This document shows positions 11,631 through 22,444 of a stretch of 64,000 nt of DNA, in pieces. Numbering within the stretch: the first letter of the stretch is position 1; each line of letters begins with the position of its first letter. The notes under the pieces were generated by a model. That model was not told the origin of the DNA. It made no database searches and saw only the letters and a list, made by a program, of their open reading frames with translations. Source of the stretch: Clostridiaceae bacterium (GTDB lineage: Bacteria; Bacillota; Clostridia; DSM-8532); contig JAAYLX010000039.1 of NCBI GenBank assembly GCA_012521705.1, forward strand, positions 24,975-88,974, in the 5' to 3' direction. Position numbers and translations under genes: made by a program.

Positions 11631-12907
11631 GAATTTTCATCCCCTTTCATCACAAACCCGCCGGAAGGTATTACATTGGTTGAGAAATCGTGGGGGGTAA
11701 TATAGTTGTCTATTACTACGTTCTTTCCTAATACCGTATTGTTGGGAACGACAGTATTCGAACCGATAACGGTTATGTCACAGTTATAGACTTTAGGATT
11801 ATATGTGCTCGGTGCAAACTCACCTTCCCCGGTCTTTACATTGTTGCCGATAACACTGTTTTCACCCACGATGGTGTACCTGATCTCGGAGTTGGCACCT
11901 ATCAGTGTATCAGACATTATTATGGAATTCTCAACAACGGTGTCTTTATTTATAGTTACACCGGGGAAAATAACTGAATTGCGCACTGTTCCGTAAATCA
12001 TACATCCTTCAGCGATAACCGATGTTTCCACATGGCCTGTGTCGCTGATGAAATGAGCTGGATATATGGGATTGGGAGAGAAGATTCTCCAGTAAGGATC
12101 GAACATATTGAAATCCGGAACACGCTCGGTAAGGTTCATTTGGGATTCCCAGAAGGTCTTTATGGTACCGACGTCTCTCCAATACCCTTCAAATCTGTAA
12201 GCGATAAGTTTCTTCCCGTCATCGAGCATGGCAGGTATTATGTTTCGACCGAAATCATGGTTTGAATCGCATTTTACATGGTCATTTATCAGGTATTCCC
12301 TTAAAAGCTCCCAGGTAAATATATAGATTCCCATTGAGGCAAGGGTGCTCTTTGGATTCTGGGGCTTTTCTTCGAACTCAATAATATTTCCCTCACCATC
12401 GGTGTTCATAATTCCATATCGACTGGCCTCTTCATAAGGTACATCAATTACTGAAATGGTGGCATCAGCTTTTCTGGCTTTGTGTTCTTCAAGCATTTTG
12501 GCATAATTCATCTTGTAAACGTGGTCACCTGAAAGGATGATTACATACTTGGGATTCATTTCGTCCACATAGTGAATGTTCTGGAAAACAGCATCTGCTG
12601 TGCCTGAATACCATTCGCCACGTTCAGTCTTCATGTAGGGGGCAAGAATTGTTACGCCGCCATTCATTCTATCCAGGTCCCAGGGTTTGCCTATTCCTAT
12701 ATGCTTATTCAGTTGCAGAGGCTGATACTGAGTAAGTACACCTATGGTGTCGATTCCTGAGTTGATGCAATTACTTAAAGTGAAATCAATAATGCGGTAT
12801 TTGCCGCCATAGAGCACGGCAGGCTTGGCGAGGTTCTTAGTGAGTACACCAAGACGGCTGCCTTGTCCGCCAGCAAGAAGAAGAGCGATAATTTCTTTAC
12901 GTATCAT
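11627..12907 (-). CDS. glgC: Glucose-1-phosphate adenylyltransferase GlgC
   Basis: [53 protein letters not shown]; start corrected from 12967 to the RBS-proximal ATG. Confidence 0.94.
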   Translation of the reverse strand: MIRKEIIALLLAGGQGSRLGVLTKNLAKPAVLYGGKYRIIDFTLSNCINSGIDTIGVLTQYQPLQLNKHIGIGKPWDLDRMNGGVTILAPYMKTERGEWYSGTADAVFQNIHYVDEMNPKYVIILSGDHVYKMNYAKMLEEHKARKADATISVIDVPYEEASRYGIMNTDGEGNIIEFEEKPQNPKSTLASMGIYIFTWELLREYLINDHVKCDSNHDFGRNIIPAMLDDGKKLIAYRFEGYWRDVGTIKTFWESQMNLTERVPDFNMFDPYWRIFSPNPIYPAHFISDTGHVETSVIAEGCMIYGTVRNSVIFPGVTINKDTVVENSIIMSDTLIGANSEIRYTIVGENSVIGNNVKTGEGEFAPSTYNPKVYNCDITVIGSNTVVPNNTVLGKNVVIDNYITPHDFSTNVIPSGGFVMKGDENS

Positions 12908-13023
12908 ACTCAATTCCTCCAAAAATTTCTTAATAATAATATACCTCCGAATCTCAGGATAAATCATAAGATTGGTGAAAAAATAACAGACTGAATATTT
13001 CTTGCATTTTTATGGATATATAG

Positions 13024-13056
13024 TATAATTAAAAAGAAAGGTCAAAGAAAGTCAAA
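13024..13056 (+). promoter_or_regulatory. Promoter -10 and CtsR operator
   Basis: TATAAT (13024-13029) followed by GGTCAAA-GAA-AGTCAAA (13040-13056), matching the CtsR heptad direct repeat RGTCAAANANRGTCAAA. Confidence 0.88.
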
Positions 13057-13080
13057 CAACTATTTCCGAGGAGGTATGCA

Positions 13081-14019
13081 ATGAAATATCGTGATTATTA
13101 CGAGGTTTTGGGTTTGAGCAAAGACGCTTCCCAAGAGCAGATTAAAAAAGCTTACCGCAAACTTGCCAAAGCATACCATCCTGATGCAAATCCGGGCAAT
13201 AAAGAGGCTGAAGAAAAGTTCAAGGAAATAAATGAGGCTTATGAAGTTCTGGGTGATCCCGAGAAGCGTCGGAAATATGACCAGCTTGGCAGCAGGTTTA
13301 ATTTTGCCAACGGGTATGATTTTGACCCTTCCCAGTTTGGATTCAATACCCGGAATGCCCGTTATGAATTCAGGGGCTCAAGCGGGTTCAGCGACTTTTT
13401 TGATATGTTTTTTGGAAGCGGCGGAATTAACCTGGATGATTTATTTGGGATGGGCGACGCAGGCTTTAAACATAGAGGCTTTTCTTCGGGACATGCCTTT
13501 GCCCAAAAGGGCGAGGACATAGAAACAGAAATAAAGATTTCTGTTGCCGACGGAATAATGGGAAATGAAAAGCAAATTTCCATCAGAACTCCTTCCGGGA
13601 TGAAAAAACTGGCCATTAAAATTCCCCGGGGAATACAGCCTAACGGGAAAATCCGTTTGAAAGGCCAGGGCGGAAAAGGGAGAAACGGAGGGCCAGACGG
13701 AGATTTGCTGCTTGTTGTAAATTTCAAAGACGAAGATATAACTATCAATGGTACTGACTTGATACAGAAATTCGAAATAAAACCATGGACTGCGGCAGTT
13801 GGCGGGAAAGAGACAGTCACTACTCCCGACGGCAGGATAATTGTGTCGGTTCCCGCTGGAATCAGAAGCGGTGAAAGTATCAGGATTCCGGGAAAGGGGT
13901 ACCCCAACAGTATCGGAGGGCGCGGGGATCTGTACTTAAAGGTATCAATCAACAATCCCCCACACTTGAATGAGAAGCAGCTTGAATTATTTCGTAAACT
14001 CAAGGAACTTGATGGCTGA
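13081..14019 (+). CDS. J-domain co-chaperone (DnaJ/CbpA-like, no zinc finger)
   Basis: [67 protein letters not shown]-terminal DnaJ substrate domain, no CxxCxGxG repeats. Confidence 0.92.
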   Translation: MKYRDYYEVLGLSKDASQEQIKKAYRKLAKAYHPDANPGNKEAEEKFKEINEAYEVLGDPEKRRKYDQLGSRFNFANGYDFDPSQFGFNTRNARYEFRGSSGFSDFFDMFFGSGGINLDDLFGMGDAGFKHRGFSSGHAFAQKGEDIETEIKISVADGIMGNEKQISIRTPSGMKKLAIKIPRGIQPNGKIRLKGQGGKGRNGGPDGDLLLVVNFKDEDITINGTDLIQKFEIKPWTAAVGGKETVTTPDGRIIVSVPAGIRSGESIRIPGKGYPNSIGGRGDLYLKVSINNPPHLNEKQLELFRKLKELDG

Positions 14020-14038
14020 AGACTTACTTGCATGAGAG

Positions 14039-16636
14039 GTGATAAAAATGAATCTGGATAGGTTTACAGAAAAGGCTCAGGAGTCGATTGTGCTGGCTCG
14101 TGAGCTTGCCATAAAAATGGATCAGCAGCAGGTTGATTCTGAACATCTGGCTTTGGCGCTGGTAGAACAGGAAGATGGCCTGATTCCCCGAATTTTATGG
14201 GTGCTGGGTGTTAATCCCGGCGATATCTCCCATCAGCTTAATCAGGAACTCGAACGCAGGCCGAAAATCTATGGAAGTGCTGCGACCGAAGTATACGCAA
14301 CCCGCCGCTTCAACCAGGCGCTTATTGTTGCCAAGGATGAAGCTAAGAAATTAAATGACGAGTATGTGAGCGTTGAACATATCTTCATGGCTTTAATAGC
14401 AGAGAGAAACGGATATACATCAAGCTTACTGAAAAACTATGGAGTAACTTATGATTCCTTTGTGGAAGCCGTGAAGAAAATTCGAGGCAATCAAAGGGTA
14501 ACAAGTCAGAACCCTGAAATGAATTACCAGGCTTTGGAGAAATACGGCCGTGATCTTGTGGAATTGGCAAGGCAGGGGAAACTTGATCCTGTAATAGGCA
14601 GGGATGCGGAAATAAGGCGTGTTATAAGAATATTATCCCGCAGGACCAAGAATAACCCTGTGCTTATCGGAGAACCCGGAGTAGGAAAAACCGCCATTGT
14701 TGAAGGACTTGCCCAGAGGATCCTTAAGGGGGATGTGCCCGACGGGCTGAAGAATAAAACTGTTTTTGCACTGGACATGGGAGCTTTGATTGCCGGAGCG
14801 AAATTCAGGGGTGAATTTGAAGAAAGGCTTAAAGCTGTCATCAAAGAAATTGAAGCTTCTGACGGTCAGATTATTCTTTTTATTGATGAAATTCATAATA
14901 TAGTCGGCGCGGGAAAGGCAGAAGGTGCCATGGACGCGGGCAACATACTGAAGCCAATGCTTGCCAGGGGTGAACTTCACTGCGTCGGGGCAACCACTTT
15001 GGATGAATACAGGAAGTATATCGAAAAGGACGCAGCCCTTGAAAGACGCTTCCAACCTGTCATGGTGGAACCGCCCACTGTTGAGGACACCATTTCCATT
15101 CTTCGCGGGCTCAAAGAGCGCTTTGAGATACACCACGGCGTTCGCATTACAGACGGAGCCATCATCGCCAGTGCTGTTCTTTCAAACAGGTATATCACAG
15201 ACAGATTTTTGCCTGACAAAGCAATTGACTTAATGGATGAGGCGGCAGCTATGTTAAGGACCGAAATAGACAGCATGCCTGCAGAGCTTGATGAAATAAT
15301 GCGACGAATCATGCAGCTTGAAATTGAACAGCAGGCTCTGAACAAGGAGAATGACAGGGGCTCCGAAGAACGACTTAAAGCCATAGAATCTGAATTGGCG
15401 CAGTTAAGGGATAAGGCCAATGAGATGAAAGCCCAGTGGGAACTTGAGAAAGAAAATATTAAGAAGGAGAAGGAACTAAAAGAAGAACTTGAAAATGTCA
15501 AACTCCAGATCCAGGAGGCTGAGAGAAACTACGACCTTGAAACACTCGCCAAGCTGAAATATGGAAAACTGCCCGCCCTTGAAGCATCTCTTGCGAAAGA
15601 AAAACAAATCCAGGCAAGGGACAGAATGCTTAAAGAGGCGGTTACCGAAAATGAAATAACAGAAATAATATCCAAGTGGACAGGCATACCTGTTACTAAA
15701 CTCCAGCAGGAAGAAAAGGAGAAGCTGTTGAATCTGGAGAAAATACTTCATGAGCGGGTTATAGGCCAGGATGAAGCCGTAACTGCCGTCTCGGATGCCG
15801 TCCTAAGGGCAAGGGCAGGATTGAAGGATATCAAGCGTCCCGTTGGTTCTTTTATTTTCCTGGGCCCCACAGGCGTAGGAAAGACTGAGCTTGCAAGAGC
15901 TTTGACAGAAGCCCTGTTTGATACCGAAGAAAATATGATCCGTTTTGACATGAGCGAATATATGGAAAAGCATTCTGTCGCAAAGCTTATCGGCGCGCCT
16001 CCCGGGTATGTGGGCTATGAAGAAGGCGGATTACTTACAGAGGCAGTCCGAAGAAGGCCATACAGCGTTATTCTGTTTGACGAAATAGAAAAAGCCCATC
16101 CGGATGTATTCAACATATTGCTCCAGATTATGGATGACGGAAGGCTTACAGACAGCAAGGGCAGGGTTGTCAACTTCAAGAATACTGTAATTATCATGAC
16201 CTCTAATATCGGAAGCCAATACCTCCTTGAAAAGGTTGGGGAAAAGGGGGTAATTGATGATGACGTCCGGGAAAATGTTCAAAGCGAGCTTCGTTATGTG
16301 TTCAGGCCTGAATTCCTTAACCGTACCGACGATATAGTCCTCTTTAAACCCCTGACCAGGCAGGAGGTAAAAGAAATAGTCAAGCTTGTATTAAAGTCAT
16401 TGTCATCAAGACTCGCAGAAAAAGATATGGACATCGAATACACTGATAAAGCGCTGGATTATATTGTTGACGAAGGATGGAATCCGGAATTTGGAGCAAG
16501 GCCAATTAAGCGATTCGTGCAAAAGCATGTGGAGACCGAATTGGGCAGGCTGCTTATTAAAGGTGACATTGAAACAGGTGACACGGTGCTGGTGGACGCG
16601 GATGAGAACGGTCTTGTTATAAGCAGGAAGGCGTGA
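14039..16636 (+). CDS. clpB: ATP-dependent disaggregase ClpB
   Basis: Two AAA+ modules ([37 protein letters not shown]), coiled-coil middle domain, [10 protein letters not shown]. Confidence 0.96.
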   Translation: MIKMNLDRFTEKAQESIVLARELAIKMDQQQVDSEHLALALVEQEDGLIPRILWVLGVNPGDISHQLNQELERRPKIYGSAATEVYATRRFNQALIVAKDEAKKLNDEYVSVEHIFMALIAERNGYTSSLLKNYGVTYDSFVEAVKKIRGNQRVTSQNPEMNYQALEKYGRDLVELARQGKLDPVIGRDAEIRRVIRILSRRTKNNPVLIGEPGVGKTAIVEGLAQRILKGDVPDGLKNKTVFALDMGALIAGAKFRGEFEERLKAVIKEIEASDGQIILFIDEIHNIVGAGKAEGAMDAGNILKPMLARGELHCVGATTLDEYRKYIEKDAALERRFQPVMVEPPTVEDTISILRGLKERFEIHHGVRITDGAIIASAVLSNRYITDRFLPDKAIDLMDEAAAMLRTEIDSMPAELDEIMRRIMQLEIEQQALNKENDRGSEERLKAIESELAQLRDKANEMKAQWELEKENIKKEKELKEELENVKLQIQEAERNYDLETLAKLKYGKLPALEASLAKEKQIQARDRMLKEAVTENEITEIISKWTGIPVTKLQQEEKEKLLNLEKILHERVIGQDEAVTAVSDAVLRARAGLKDIKRPVGSFIFLGPTGVGKTELARALTEALFDTEENMIRFDMSEYMEKHSVAKLIGAPPGYVGYEEGGLLTEAVRRRPYSVILFDEIEKAHPDVFNILLQIMDDGRLTDSKGRVVNFKNTVIIMTSNIGSQYLLEKVGEKGVIDDDVRENVQSELRYVFRPEFLNRTDDIVLFKPLTRQEVKEIVKLVLKSLSSRLAEKDMDIEYTDKALDYIVDEGWNPEFGARPIKRFVQKHVETELGRLLIKGDIETGDTVLVDADENGLVISRKA

Positions 16637-16731
16637 TACGGTATTGGGCAGCGAAACATGCCATTTTAGAAAAAGCAGGAGATACCTGAGCCGGGTGATG
16701 GCTTACCGAATTCGCAAAAAAGGCAAATTAA

Positions 16732-16752
16732 AAGGAGAGCCAAGCTCTCCTT
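16732..16752. terminator. Hairpin terminator between clpB and the zinc-ribbon gene
   Basis: AAGGAGAGC-caa-GCTCTCCTT. Confidence 0.7.
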
Positions 16753-16761
16753 AAATTTTAA

Positions 16762-16932
16762 TTAATAATTCTGCCCTCTGAAATTATTCCTGCGCTGTTT
16801 TCTTGCTTTTCTGCAAGCTGGGCATCTCTGTGGTTCGTTTTCAAACCCTTTTTCCTTGTAGAATTCCTGTTCACCAGTGGTGAAAACAAATTCTGCGCCG
16901 CAATCTTTACATGATAAAGTTTTGTCAGCCAT
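16762..16932 (-). CDS. Small zinc-ribbon protein (56 aa), missing from the ORF track
   Basis: Minus-strand translation MADKTLSCKDCGAEFVFTTGEQEFYKEKGFENEPQRCPACRKARKQRRNNFRGQNY*; CxxC...CxxC ribbon; RBS aaggaaat upstream. Confidence 0.85.
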   Translation of the reverse strand: MADKTLSCKDCGAEFVFTTGEQEFYKEKGFENEPQRCPACRKARKQRRNNFRGQNY

Positions 16933-17265
16933 GATTTCCTTAATCCTCCCTTAGTTTTCTGGATATACATATCTTGACTTGACCCTTGATCCTGAAAACC
17001 GGAGAGGGTATAAGGCAAATAGTATAATCCATTGGAAATTACTTATCTGTAGTATAGCATGAATAAATAAAAAAACAAGTATACATAGAAAATTTTGTAT
17101 AAAAATCATTTGTGAACCGGGTTTGCCGATATTTTATACGGGAAATATAATACTGTACAACCTTATTTGTTTGTCTTCGAACCATATAGTTATAGATGGT
17201 TCTACTTTTCCAATTCATGAGTGCATGGTAGAATTAGGTTAGAAAAAGATATGGAGGTTGGCTCG

Positions 17266-17691
17266 ATGCCGAAAAACAGCGATATGGGTCCATATAGTCC
17301 TGAGGAACTAATAAAATTGGCTTTAAAAGCAAAGGATAATGCTTATGTACCATATTCCCAATTCCATGTCGGGGCAGCCCTTGTTGCAGATGACGGCAAA
17401 GTATATACGGGATGCAATGTGGAGAATTCGTCCTACGGTGCTACCATATGCGCAGAACGCTCTGCAATTGTAAAGGCTGTGTCTGAAGGGGCAAAGAAAA
17501 TCAGGGAAATTGCAGTGGTAAGTGACAGTGACAAGTATACAATACCCTGTGCAATATGTCTTCAGGTCATGAGTGAATTCTGCGAAGCGGATATGAAATT
17601 GCATCTGGCAAATAACAAAGGCGAGTACAGAACTTATGACTTCAAGGATCTTCTTCCGACTCCTTTCAATTTGTCGGAGCAGACTCACTGA
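17266..17691 (+). CDS. cdd: Cytidine deaminase
   Basis: AYVPYSQFHVGAAL...GCNVENSSYGATICAERSAI...PCAICLQVM. Confidence 0.94.
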   Translation: MPKNSDMGPYSPEELIKLALKAKDNAYVPYSQFHVGAALVADDGKVYTGCNVENSSYGATICAERSAIVKAVSEGAKKIREIAVVSDSDKYTIPCAICLQVMSEFCEADMKLHLANNKGEYRTYDFKDLLPTPFNLSEQTH

Positions 17692-17768
17692 ACCAGGGAA
17701 ACAAGGTTAAGCTAAGTATTATGAAACTTGCGAAATTTATATAAAGAAACAGAGGGAGTAAGAAAAAT

Positions 17769-18674
17769 ATGGCATTTAAGTCCGGATTTGTTACTATTAT
17801 AGGCAGGCCAAATGTCGGGAAATCTACTTTATTAAACCTTCTGACAGGAGAAAAAATTGCTATCATTTCGAAGAAACCGCAAACCACCCGGCATAATATC
17901 CGCACCATAGTAACCACCGACAATTATCAGATGGTTTTTGTGGACACACCCGGCATACACAAACCCAGGAACAAACTGGGTCAGTATATGATGCAGCAGG
18001 CATACAGTGCTTTTGAAGACATGGACGTGATAGTTTACCTTGTGGATGCAAAGGACAAGAGCATTGGTCCGGTTGATTCCATGATTATAGAAGAGCTCGG
18101 CAAAACATCAACTCCTGTAATTTTGCTTATCAACAAGGTTGATCTGGTTGAAAAGGAGAGAATACTTCCTTTGATAGCCGAGTACAGCCAGGCATACGAT
18201 TTCAAAGAGATTATTCCCATAAGTGCCATAAAGGGTGAAGACAAGGATAAAGTCCTGTCCGCTATTGAGAAGTATTTGCCTGAAGGTGAGAAGTTTTATC
18301 CCGATGATATGTTGACCGACCAGACCGAAAAAGTACTTGCCCAGGAACTTATACGGGAAAAACTCCTTAATCTTCTGGATGAGGAAGTTCCCCATGGCAT
18401 CGGCGTTGAGGTAATCGGCTTCAAGGAGCAGGAGGAGAAAAATCTTCTGGAGATTGACGCCAACATTTACTGCGAAAAGGAATCCCATAAAGGTATTGTA
18501 ATTGGAAAAGGCGGATCAATGCTTAAAAAAGCAGGTACCATGGCCCGGGAGGACATGGAACGTCTTTTTGGCGCAAAAGTTAACCTGAAGCTATGGGTGA
18601 AAGTCAAGGACGACTGGAGAAACAGCGATTTCATGCTCAACGAGCTTGGATATAAGAAGAATTCACGGGATTAA
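17769..18674 (+). CDS. era: GTPase Era
   Basis: GRPNVGKSTLLN...TPGIHKPRNKLG; C-terminal KH domain GKGGSMLKKAG. Confidence 0.96.
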   Translation: MAFKSGFVTIIGRPNVGKSTLLNLLTGEKIAIISKKPQTTRHNIRTIVTTDNYQMVFVDTPGIHKPRNKLGQYMMQQAYSAFEDMDVIVYLVDAKDKSIGPVDSMIIEELGKTSTPVILLINKVDLVEKERILPLIAEYSQAYDFKEIIPISAIKGEDKDKVLSAIEKYLPEGEKFYPDDMLTDQTEKVLAQELIREKLLNLLDEEVPHGIGVEVIGFKEQEEKNLLEIDANIYCEKESHKGIVIGKGGSMLKKAGTMAREDMERLFGAKVNLKLWVKVKDDWRNSDFMLNELGYKKNSRD

Positions 18675-18677
18675 GGT

Positions 18678-19415
18678 ATGGCTATTATTAAAACAAAAGG
18701 TCTCATTATCAGAGAAAATCCTTACAACGATACCGACAAAATGCTGACCATTCTGACAGAAAATCTGGGCAAAGTTTCAGTATCGGCCAGAAACTCAAGA
18801 AAAGGCGGGAGCCGTTCTTCCTACGGGACACAGGTATTGACTTATGGCGAATATGTTCTGTTCAGGGGAAAAGATTTTTACTTTTTGAATGGTTGTGATG
18901 TAATAACTAACTTTTATGATCTTTCCTCTGATATTGAGACTTTTACATACGCTGCCCATATGATTGACATGGCTGAAGATGCCTGCATTGATTCCAGTTC
19001 GGCGGAACAGGTCCTGATTCTTCTGCTTCATGGCCTTAACGCTCTTAGAAAAAAGAGAAATCCCCTTCTGATTTCTTCAATTTTTGCTTTAAAGCTTACG
19101 CATATTATAGGATACCCTCCTTATGTCTCAAGTTGCGTATCCTGCAATACCAGAGAAATGGAAGAAATCAGCTTTAGTTTTGATAAATGTGGTTTTGTGT
19201 GTGAAAAGTGCGCAAAGGGTGACAGCCAGAGCATAAAAATCGGAAACGGCGTAGCCAAAGCAATATTGTACGTTTTATGTACCGATAGCGGCGGAGTTTA
19301 TAATTTTAATCTTTCAGAAGAGAATCTGAAGATTTTTTCAAAAATTACGTTAAAATATATTGAACAGCGTATGGAGAAGCAATACAAAAAACTTGAATTC
19401 TTAAATGAACTTTAA
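18678..19415 (+). CDS. recO: DNA repair protein RecO
   Basis: KTKGLIIRENPYNDTDKMLTILTENLGKVSVSARNSRK; four-Cys zinc motif. Confidence 0.93.
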   Translation: MAIIKTKGLIIRENPYNDTDKMLTILTENLGKVSVSARNSRKGGSRSSYGTQVLTYGEYVLFRGKDFYFLNGCDVITNFYDLSSDIETFTYAAHMIDMAEDACIDSSSAEQVLILLLHGLNALRKKRNPLLISSIFALKLTHIIGYPPYVSSCVSCNTREMEEISFSFDKCGFVCEKCAKGDSQSIKIGNGVAKAILYVLCTDSGGVYNFNLSEENLKIFSKITLKYIEQRMEKQYKKLEFLNEL

Positions 19416-19427
19416 CGGGGGTCTAAG

Positions 19428-19709
19428 ATGGAGCATTTATTCAGTTCAGGGGAAGTACTCTACAAGAAGAACCAAAAAGAGTTGAAAGAAGGGCTTTTCA
19501 TTGGAGAAAAGCTGAAACATCCGGATGAAATATCACCTGATTCCTGGTATGTATGCAAAGGAACTTTGAATGGTGAGAATTCCGAACTCAGGTTTACGGT
19601 GCATGAAGATGAATTGGAGAGTATTAAATTGCGCCATAGATTGGGCATTTTGATGCAATCCGATGTATTTCAGGCCAGATGGGGAAAATATGAAATCTCT
19701 CTGGCATAG
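19428..19709 (+). CDS. Conserved hypothetical protein (93 aa)
   Basis: ORF directly after recO; no recognised domain. Confidence 0.7.
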   Translation: MEHLFSSGEVLYKKNQKELKEGLFIGEKLKHPDEISPDSWYVCKGTLNGENSELRFTVHEDELESIKLRHRLGILMQSDVFQARWGKYEISLA

Positions 19710-19740
19710 AATATAAAGAGCCAATACTGGGGGCATTTTA

Positions 19741-20865
19741 GTGGATGTTCAGAAACTGAAGCAGCTTCTCAATCAGGAAGAATGCGAAAAGCTTGATTTC
19801 AAGGCAGAGTTGCATATTTCAACAGAGGGTGAAAAGAAAGAACTGGTGAAAGATGTCACTGCCATGGCAAATACCAGGGGAGGTCGCGGGCATATTGTCT
19901 TCGGTGTGGAAGACAAGACGAAACGTATTATTGGTATTGATCCCAATGACTTTCATGAGGAGCAGATACAGCAGATAATATACAGCCGCTCAGATCCTCC
20001 GGTGCCTGTAAAACTTGACTTTGTAAACATTAAGGATAAAACTGTCGCTGTACTGACCGTATTCAGAAGCAGGCACGCGCCCCATCAAATGCTTCAGACA
20101 GGCGCCTTCTATATCAGACGGGGCTCTACAACCGATTTTGTAAGAAGAGCTGAACTGGCATCCATAATGCAGGAAAACGGGCTTATGACATTTGAAACCG
20201 TACCGGTAAACGACGCATCAATGGATGATCTTGATATGGAAAGGATCAATAAGTTTTTTTCCAGTATGAATGTGTCTGTGGATCAGCCCCAGTATATTCT
20301 GATGGAAGCCTTCGGATTTATCAGAGAAAAAGGAAATGGGGACTATTGTCCTACTATTGGAGGCCTTTTGCTTTTCGGGAAAAATCCTCATGTATTCCTG
20401 CCCCAATGCTATGTGAGAATAACACATGGCGAAAACTCGGAAATCATTCTGGGAAACATACCGGAACTTTTGGAGAAGGTAACCTGCCAGATTCAAAATA
20501 TAATCAATCAGCAGGATTATCCTTTTGAAGCTGTTGAAGAAGCCCTGGCAAATGCACTTATACACAGGGATTACCTGGATTTGTCAAGGGGAGTATCTGT
20601 TGTCATTAAAGACAGGACCATTGAAATAAGCAATCCGGGTGCATTTACAGGAGAGAGTAAAACTTACATGCACCTGAAAGACTGGGTGCCCCACCGCCGT
20701 AATGCATGGCTTTACCAGCGCCTGATTACGATAGATGAAAAAAGGCGTTTGCTGAGGACGGGGGTTGGTATCGGCAGAATCAGAGAATCCATGAAGCGGT
20801 TTGGTACAGTTAAGTTTATCAATCTTGGGAAGCAAAACAGCTTCAAAGTTGTATTGCCCAGATAG
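19741..20865 (+). CDS. AlbA_2/Schlafen-type ATP-binding domain protein (putative transcriptional regulator)
   Basis: EECEKLDFKAELHISTEGEKKELVKDVTAMANTRGGRGHIVFGVED...EALANALIHRDY; GTG start. Confidence 0.85.
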   Translation: MDVQKLKQLLNQEECEKLDFKAELHISTEGEKKELVKDVTAMANTRGGRGHIVFGVEDKTKRIIGIDPNDFHEEQIQQIIYSRSDPPVPVKLDFVNIKDKTVAVLTVFRSRHAPHQMLQTGAFYIRRGSTTDFVRRAELASIMQENGLMTFETVPVNDASMDDLDMERINKFFSSMNVSVDQPQYILMEAFGFIREKGNGDYCPTIGGLLLFGKNPHVFLPQCYVRITHGENSEIILGNIPELLEKVTCQIQNIINQQDYPFEAVEEALANALIHRDYLDLSRGVSVVIKDRTIEISNPGAFTGESKTYMHLKDWVPHRRNAWLYQRLITIDEKRRLLRTGVGIGRIRESMKRFGTVKFINLGKQNSFKVVLPR

Positions 20866-20897
20866 GGGCTTTATAAAGACTTTCCGGTCGTTGTTCT

Positions 20898-21533
20898 TTA
20901 TTTGGATTTATTTTTCTTTCTGGAGCCTTCTTTCTTCTTGGATCCTTCGGATTCCGCTTTATTTTCCTGTTCTTCCACTCTGCGTTCCATGAGCGTGTTG
21001 AGAATTTTTCGTGCAGCATGACGATACGCATTGGCTTCGAGGGCAAGCTTCAGCGCCAGATTGCTGAGGCTTTTTTCAACCTCTTCTTCCCCCGATTTGT
21101 CATCCATGTCTTTCAACTGGTCAAGCACACGGGAAGAGACCTGTTTAAAGGATTCCGTCTTCATATCATTCAATTTGTCATAAAGAATATCTACAGAGGT
21201 ATCCCTGATTACATTTGAAATGAGCCAGGTGATGTCTGTAAGCGAAAGCACCTGCTTCAGGCTCAGAACCAGCATCAAATATGTCAGATGCTCTCTGCCA
21301 TACTTCTTTTTTTCCGGTTTTGGAATAACCCGATTCTTGACGTAATTATTAATCATTGACGGGGTAATCATTTTTTCATCTTCCAGTGTGGGGGAGATAT
21401 CCAATTGCCTTTCCAGCCAGGTTATTACCTGATCCATGTAGAGGTATATGTCAGGCAGGGAATCCCATTCAGAAGCCTTGAAATTATCAAGTTCATCGGT
21501 CCAATTTTTTAATTCATCTTTCAGGCAGGACAT
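20898..21533 (-). CDS. DUF1836 domain protein
   Basis: MITPSMINNYVKNRVIPKPEKKKYGREHLTYLMLVLSLKQVLSLTDI, MerR-like DUF1836 pattern. Confidence 0.8.
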   Translation of the reverse strand: MSCLKDELKNWTDELDNFKASEWDSLPDIYLYMDQVITWLERQLDISPTLEDEKMITPSMINNYVKNRVIPKPEKKKYGREHLTYLMLVLSLKQVLSLTDITWLISNVIRDTSVDILYDKLNDMKTESFKQVSSRVLDQLKDMDDKSGEEEVEKSLSNLALKLALEANAYRHAARKILNTLMERRVEEQENKAESEGSKKKEGSRKKNKSK

Positions 21534-21727
21534 AATCTTCTCCTTGGTTTACTCATGTTATTTTTTGCAAATAATATACATGTCACTTTCATCCTTAATT
21601 TGATTATATGATAAAGTCAAATACTATTCAACATATGAATAAATACTGTTGACATAATAAATAATAGGATATAATATAGTATTAAATACCAGATAAAACA
21701 GTATTGAAAAGTATAGGACGTGATATT

Positions 21728-22444
21728 ATGTTTGATGTAGTAAGAAAAGTTCAGGTATGGGGCGACTCGGTTCTCAAAGGTATAATTTATGACGAAAAAC
21801 GTGACAGATATAAGAGGCTTGAAGAGAAAACCGCTATTGATAAAATTGCCGAACTGGGTATGGACGTGGTAAATAAAACAAAGTTCGGGATGACGGCTCC
21901 GAAGGCCAGAGAATTGATGATGAAGGAGCTCGGGAAAGGTGTTGACGCCCAGTTGGCCATAATAGAATTTGGTGGCAACGATTGTGATTTTAAATGGAGG
22001 GAAGTCTCCGAATTCCCCGAAAAAGAACATAAACCAAATACAACGCTGGAAGAATTCAGGGAATGTATAACCGACATGGTCAAGGCGCTCAGGGAGTGCA
22101 ATATAAGACCGGTTCTGGTAAATCTTCCGCCCATCCATTCCCGAAAATATTTTAACTGGATTTCCAGAGGATTAAACAGGAATGCCATATACAACTGGCT
22201 TGGAGATATAGAGCTGATATACAGACATCACGAATGTTACAGCATGGCAATTATGAGTATAGCCAGAAGCCTTATGTGCGATCTTATAGATGTTAGAAGC
22301 CCTTTTCTTCAGATAAGGGATTATTCTGATTATCTTTGTGAAGACGGGATTCATCCCAATGTAAAAGGACATAATTTGATAAATCAAATTATCTCCGATT
22401 ACATTTTAAAAGTGAGTCCGGCAAGAACTATGATTTCTCTATAA
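21728..22444 (+). CDS. SGNH/GDSL hydrolase family protein
   Basis: VQVWGDSVLKG (block I), EFGGNDCDF (block III), EDGIHPNVKGH (block V). Confidence 0.85.
   Translation: MFDVVRKVQVWGDSVLKGIIYDEKRDRYKRLEEKTAIDKIAELGMDVVNKTKFGMTAPKARELMMKELGKGVDAQLAIIEFGGNDCDFKWREVSEFPEKEHKPNTTLEEFRECITDMVKALRECNIRPVLVNLPPIHSRKYFNWISRGLNRNAIYNWLGDIELIYRHHECYSMAIMSIARSLMCDLIDVRSPFLQIRDYSDYLCEDGIHPNVKGHNLINQIISDYILKVSPARTMISL

Noticed and set aside
16637-16731. GATACC/GCCGGGTGATGGC string after clpB suggestive of a riboswitch
   Set aside because: Could not build a convincing helix set and no downstream gene in the right orientation
16758-17018. 86-aa minus-strand ORF in the track
   Set aside because: Different frame from the well-supported zinc-ribbon CDS at 16762-16932
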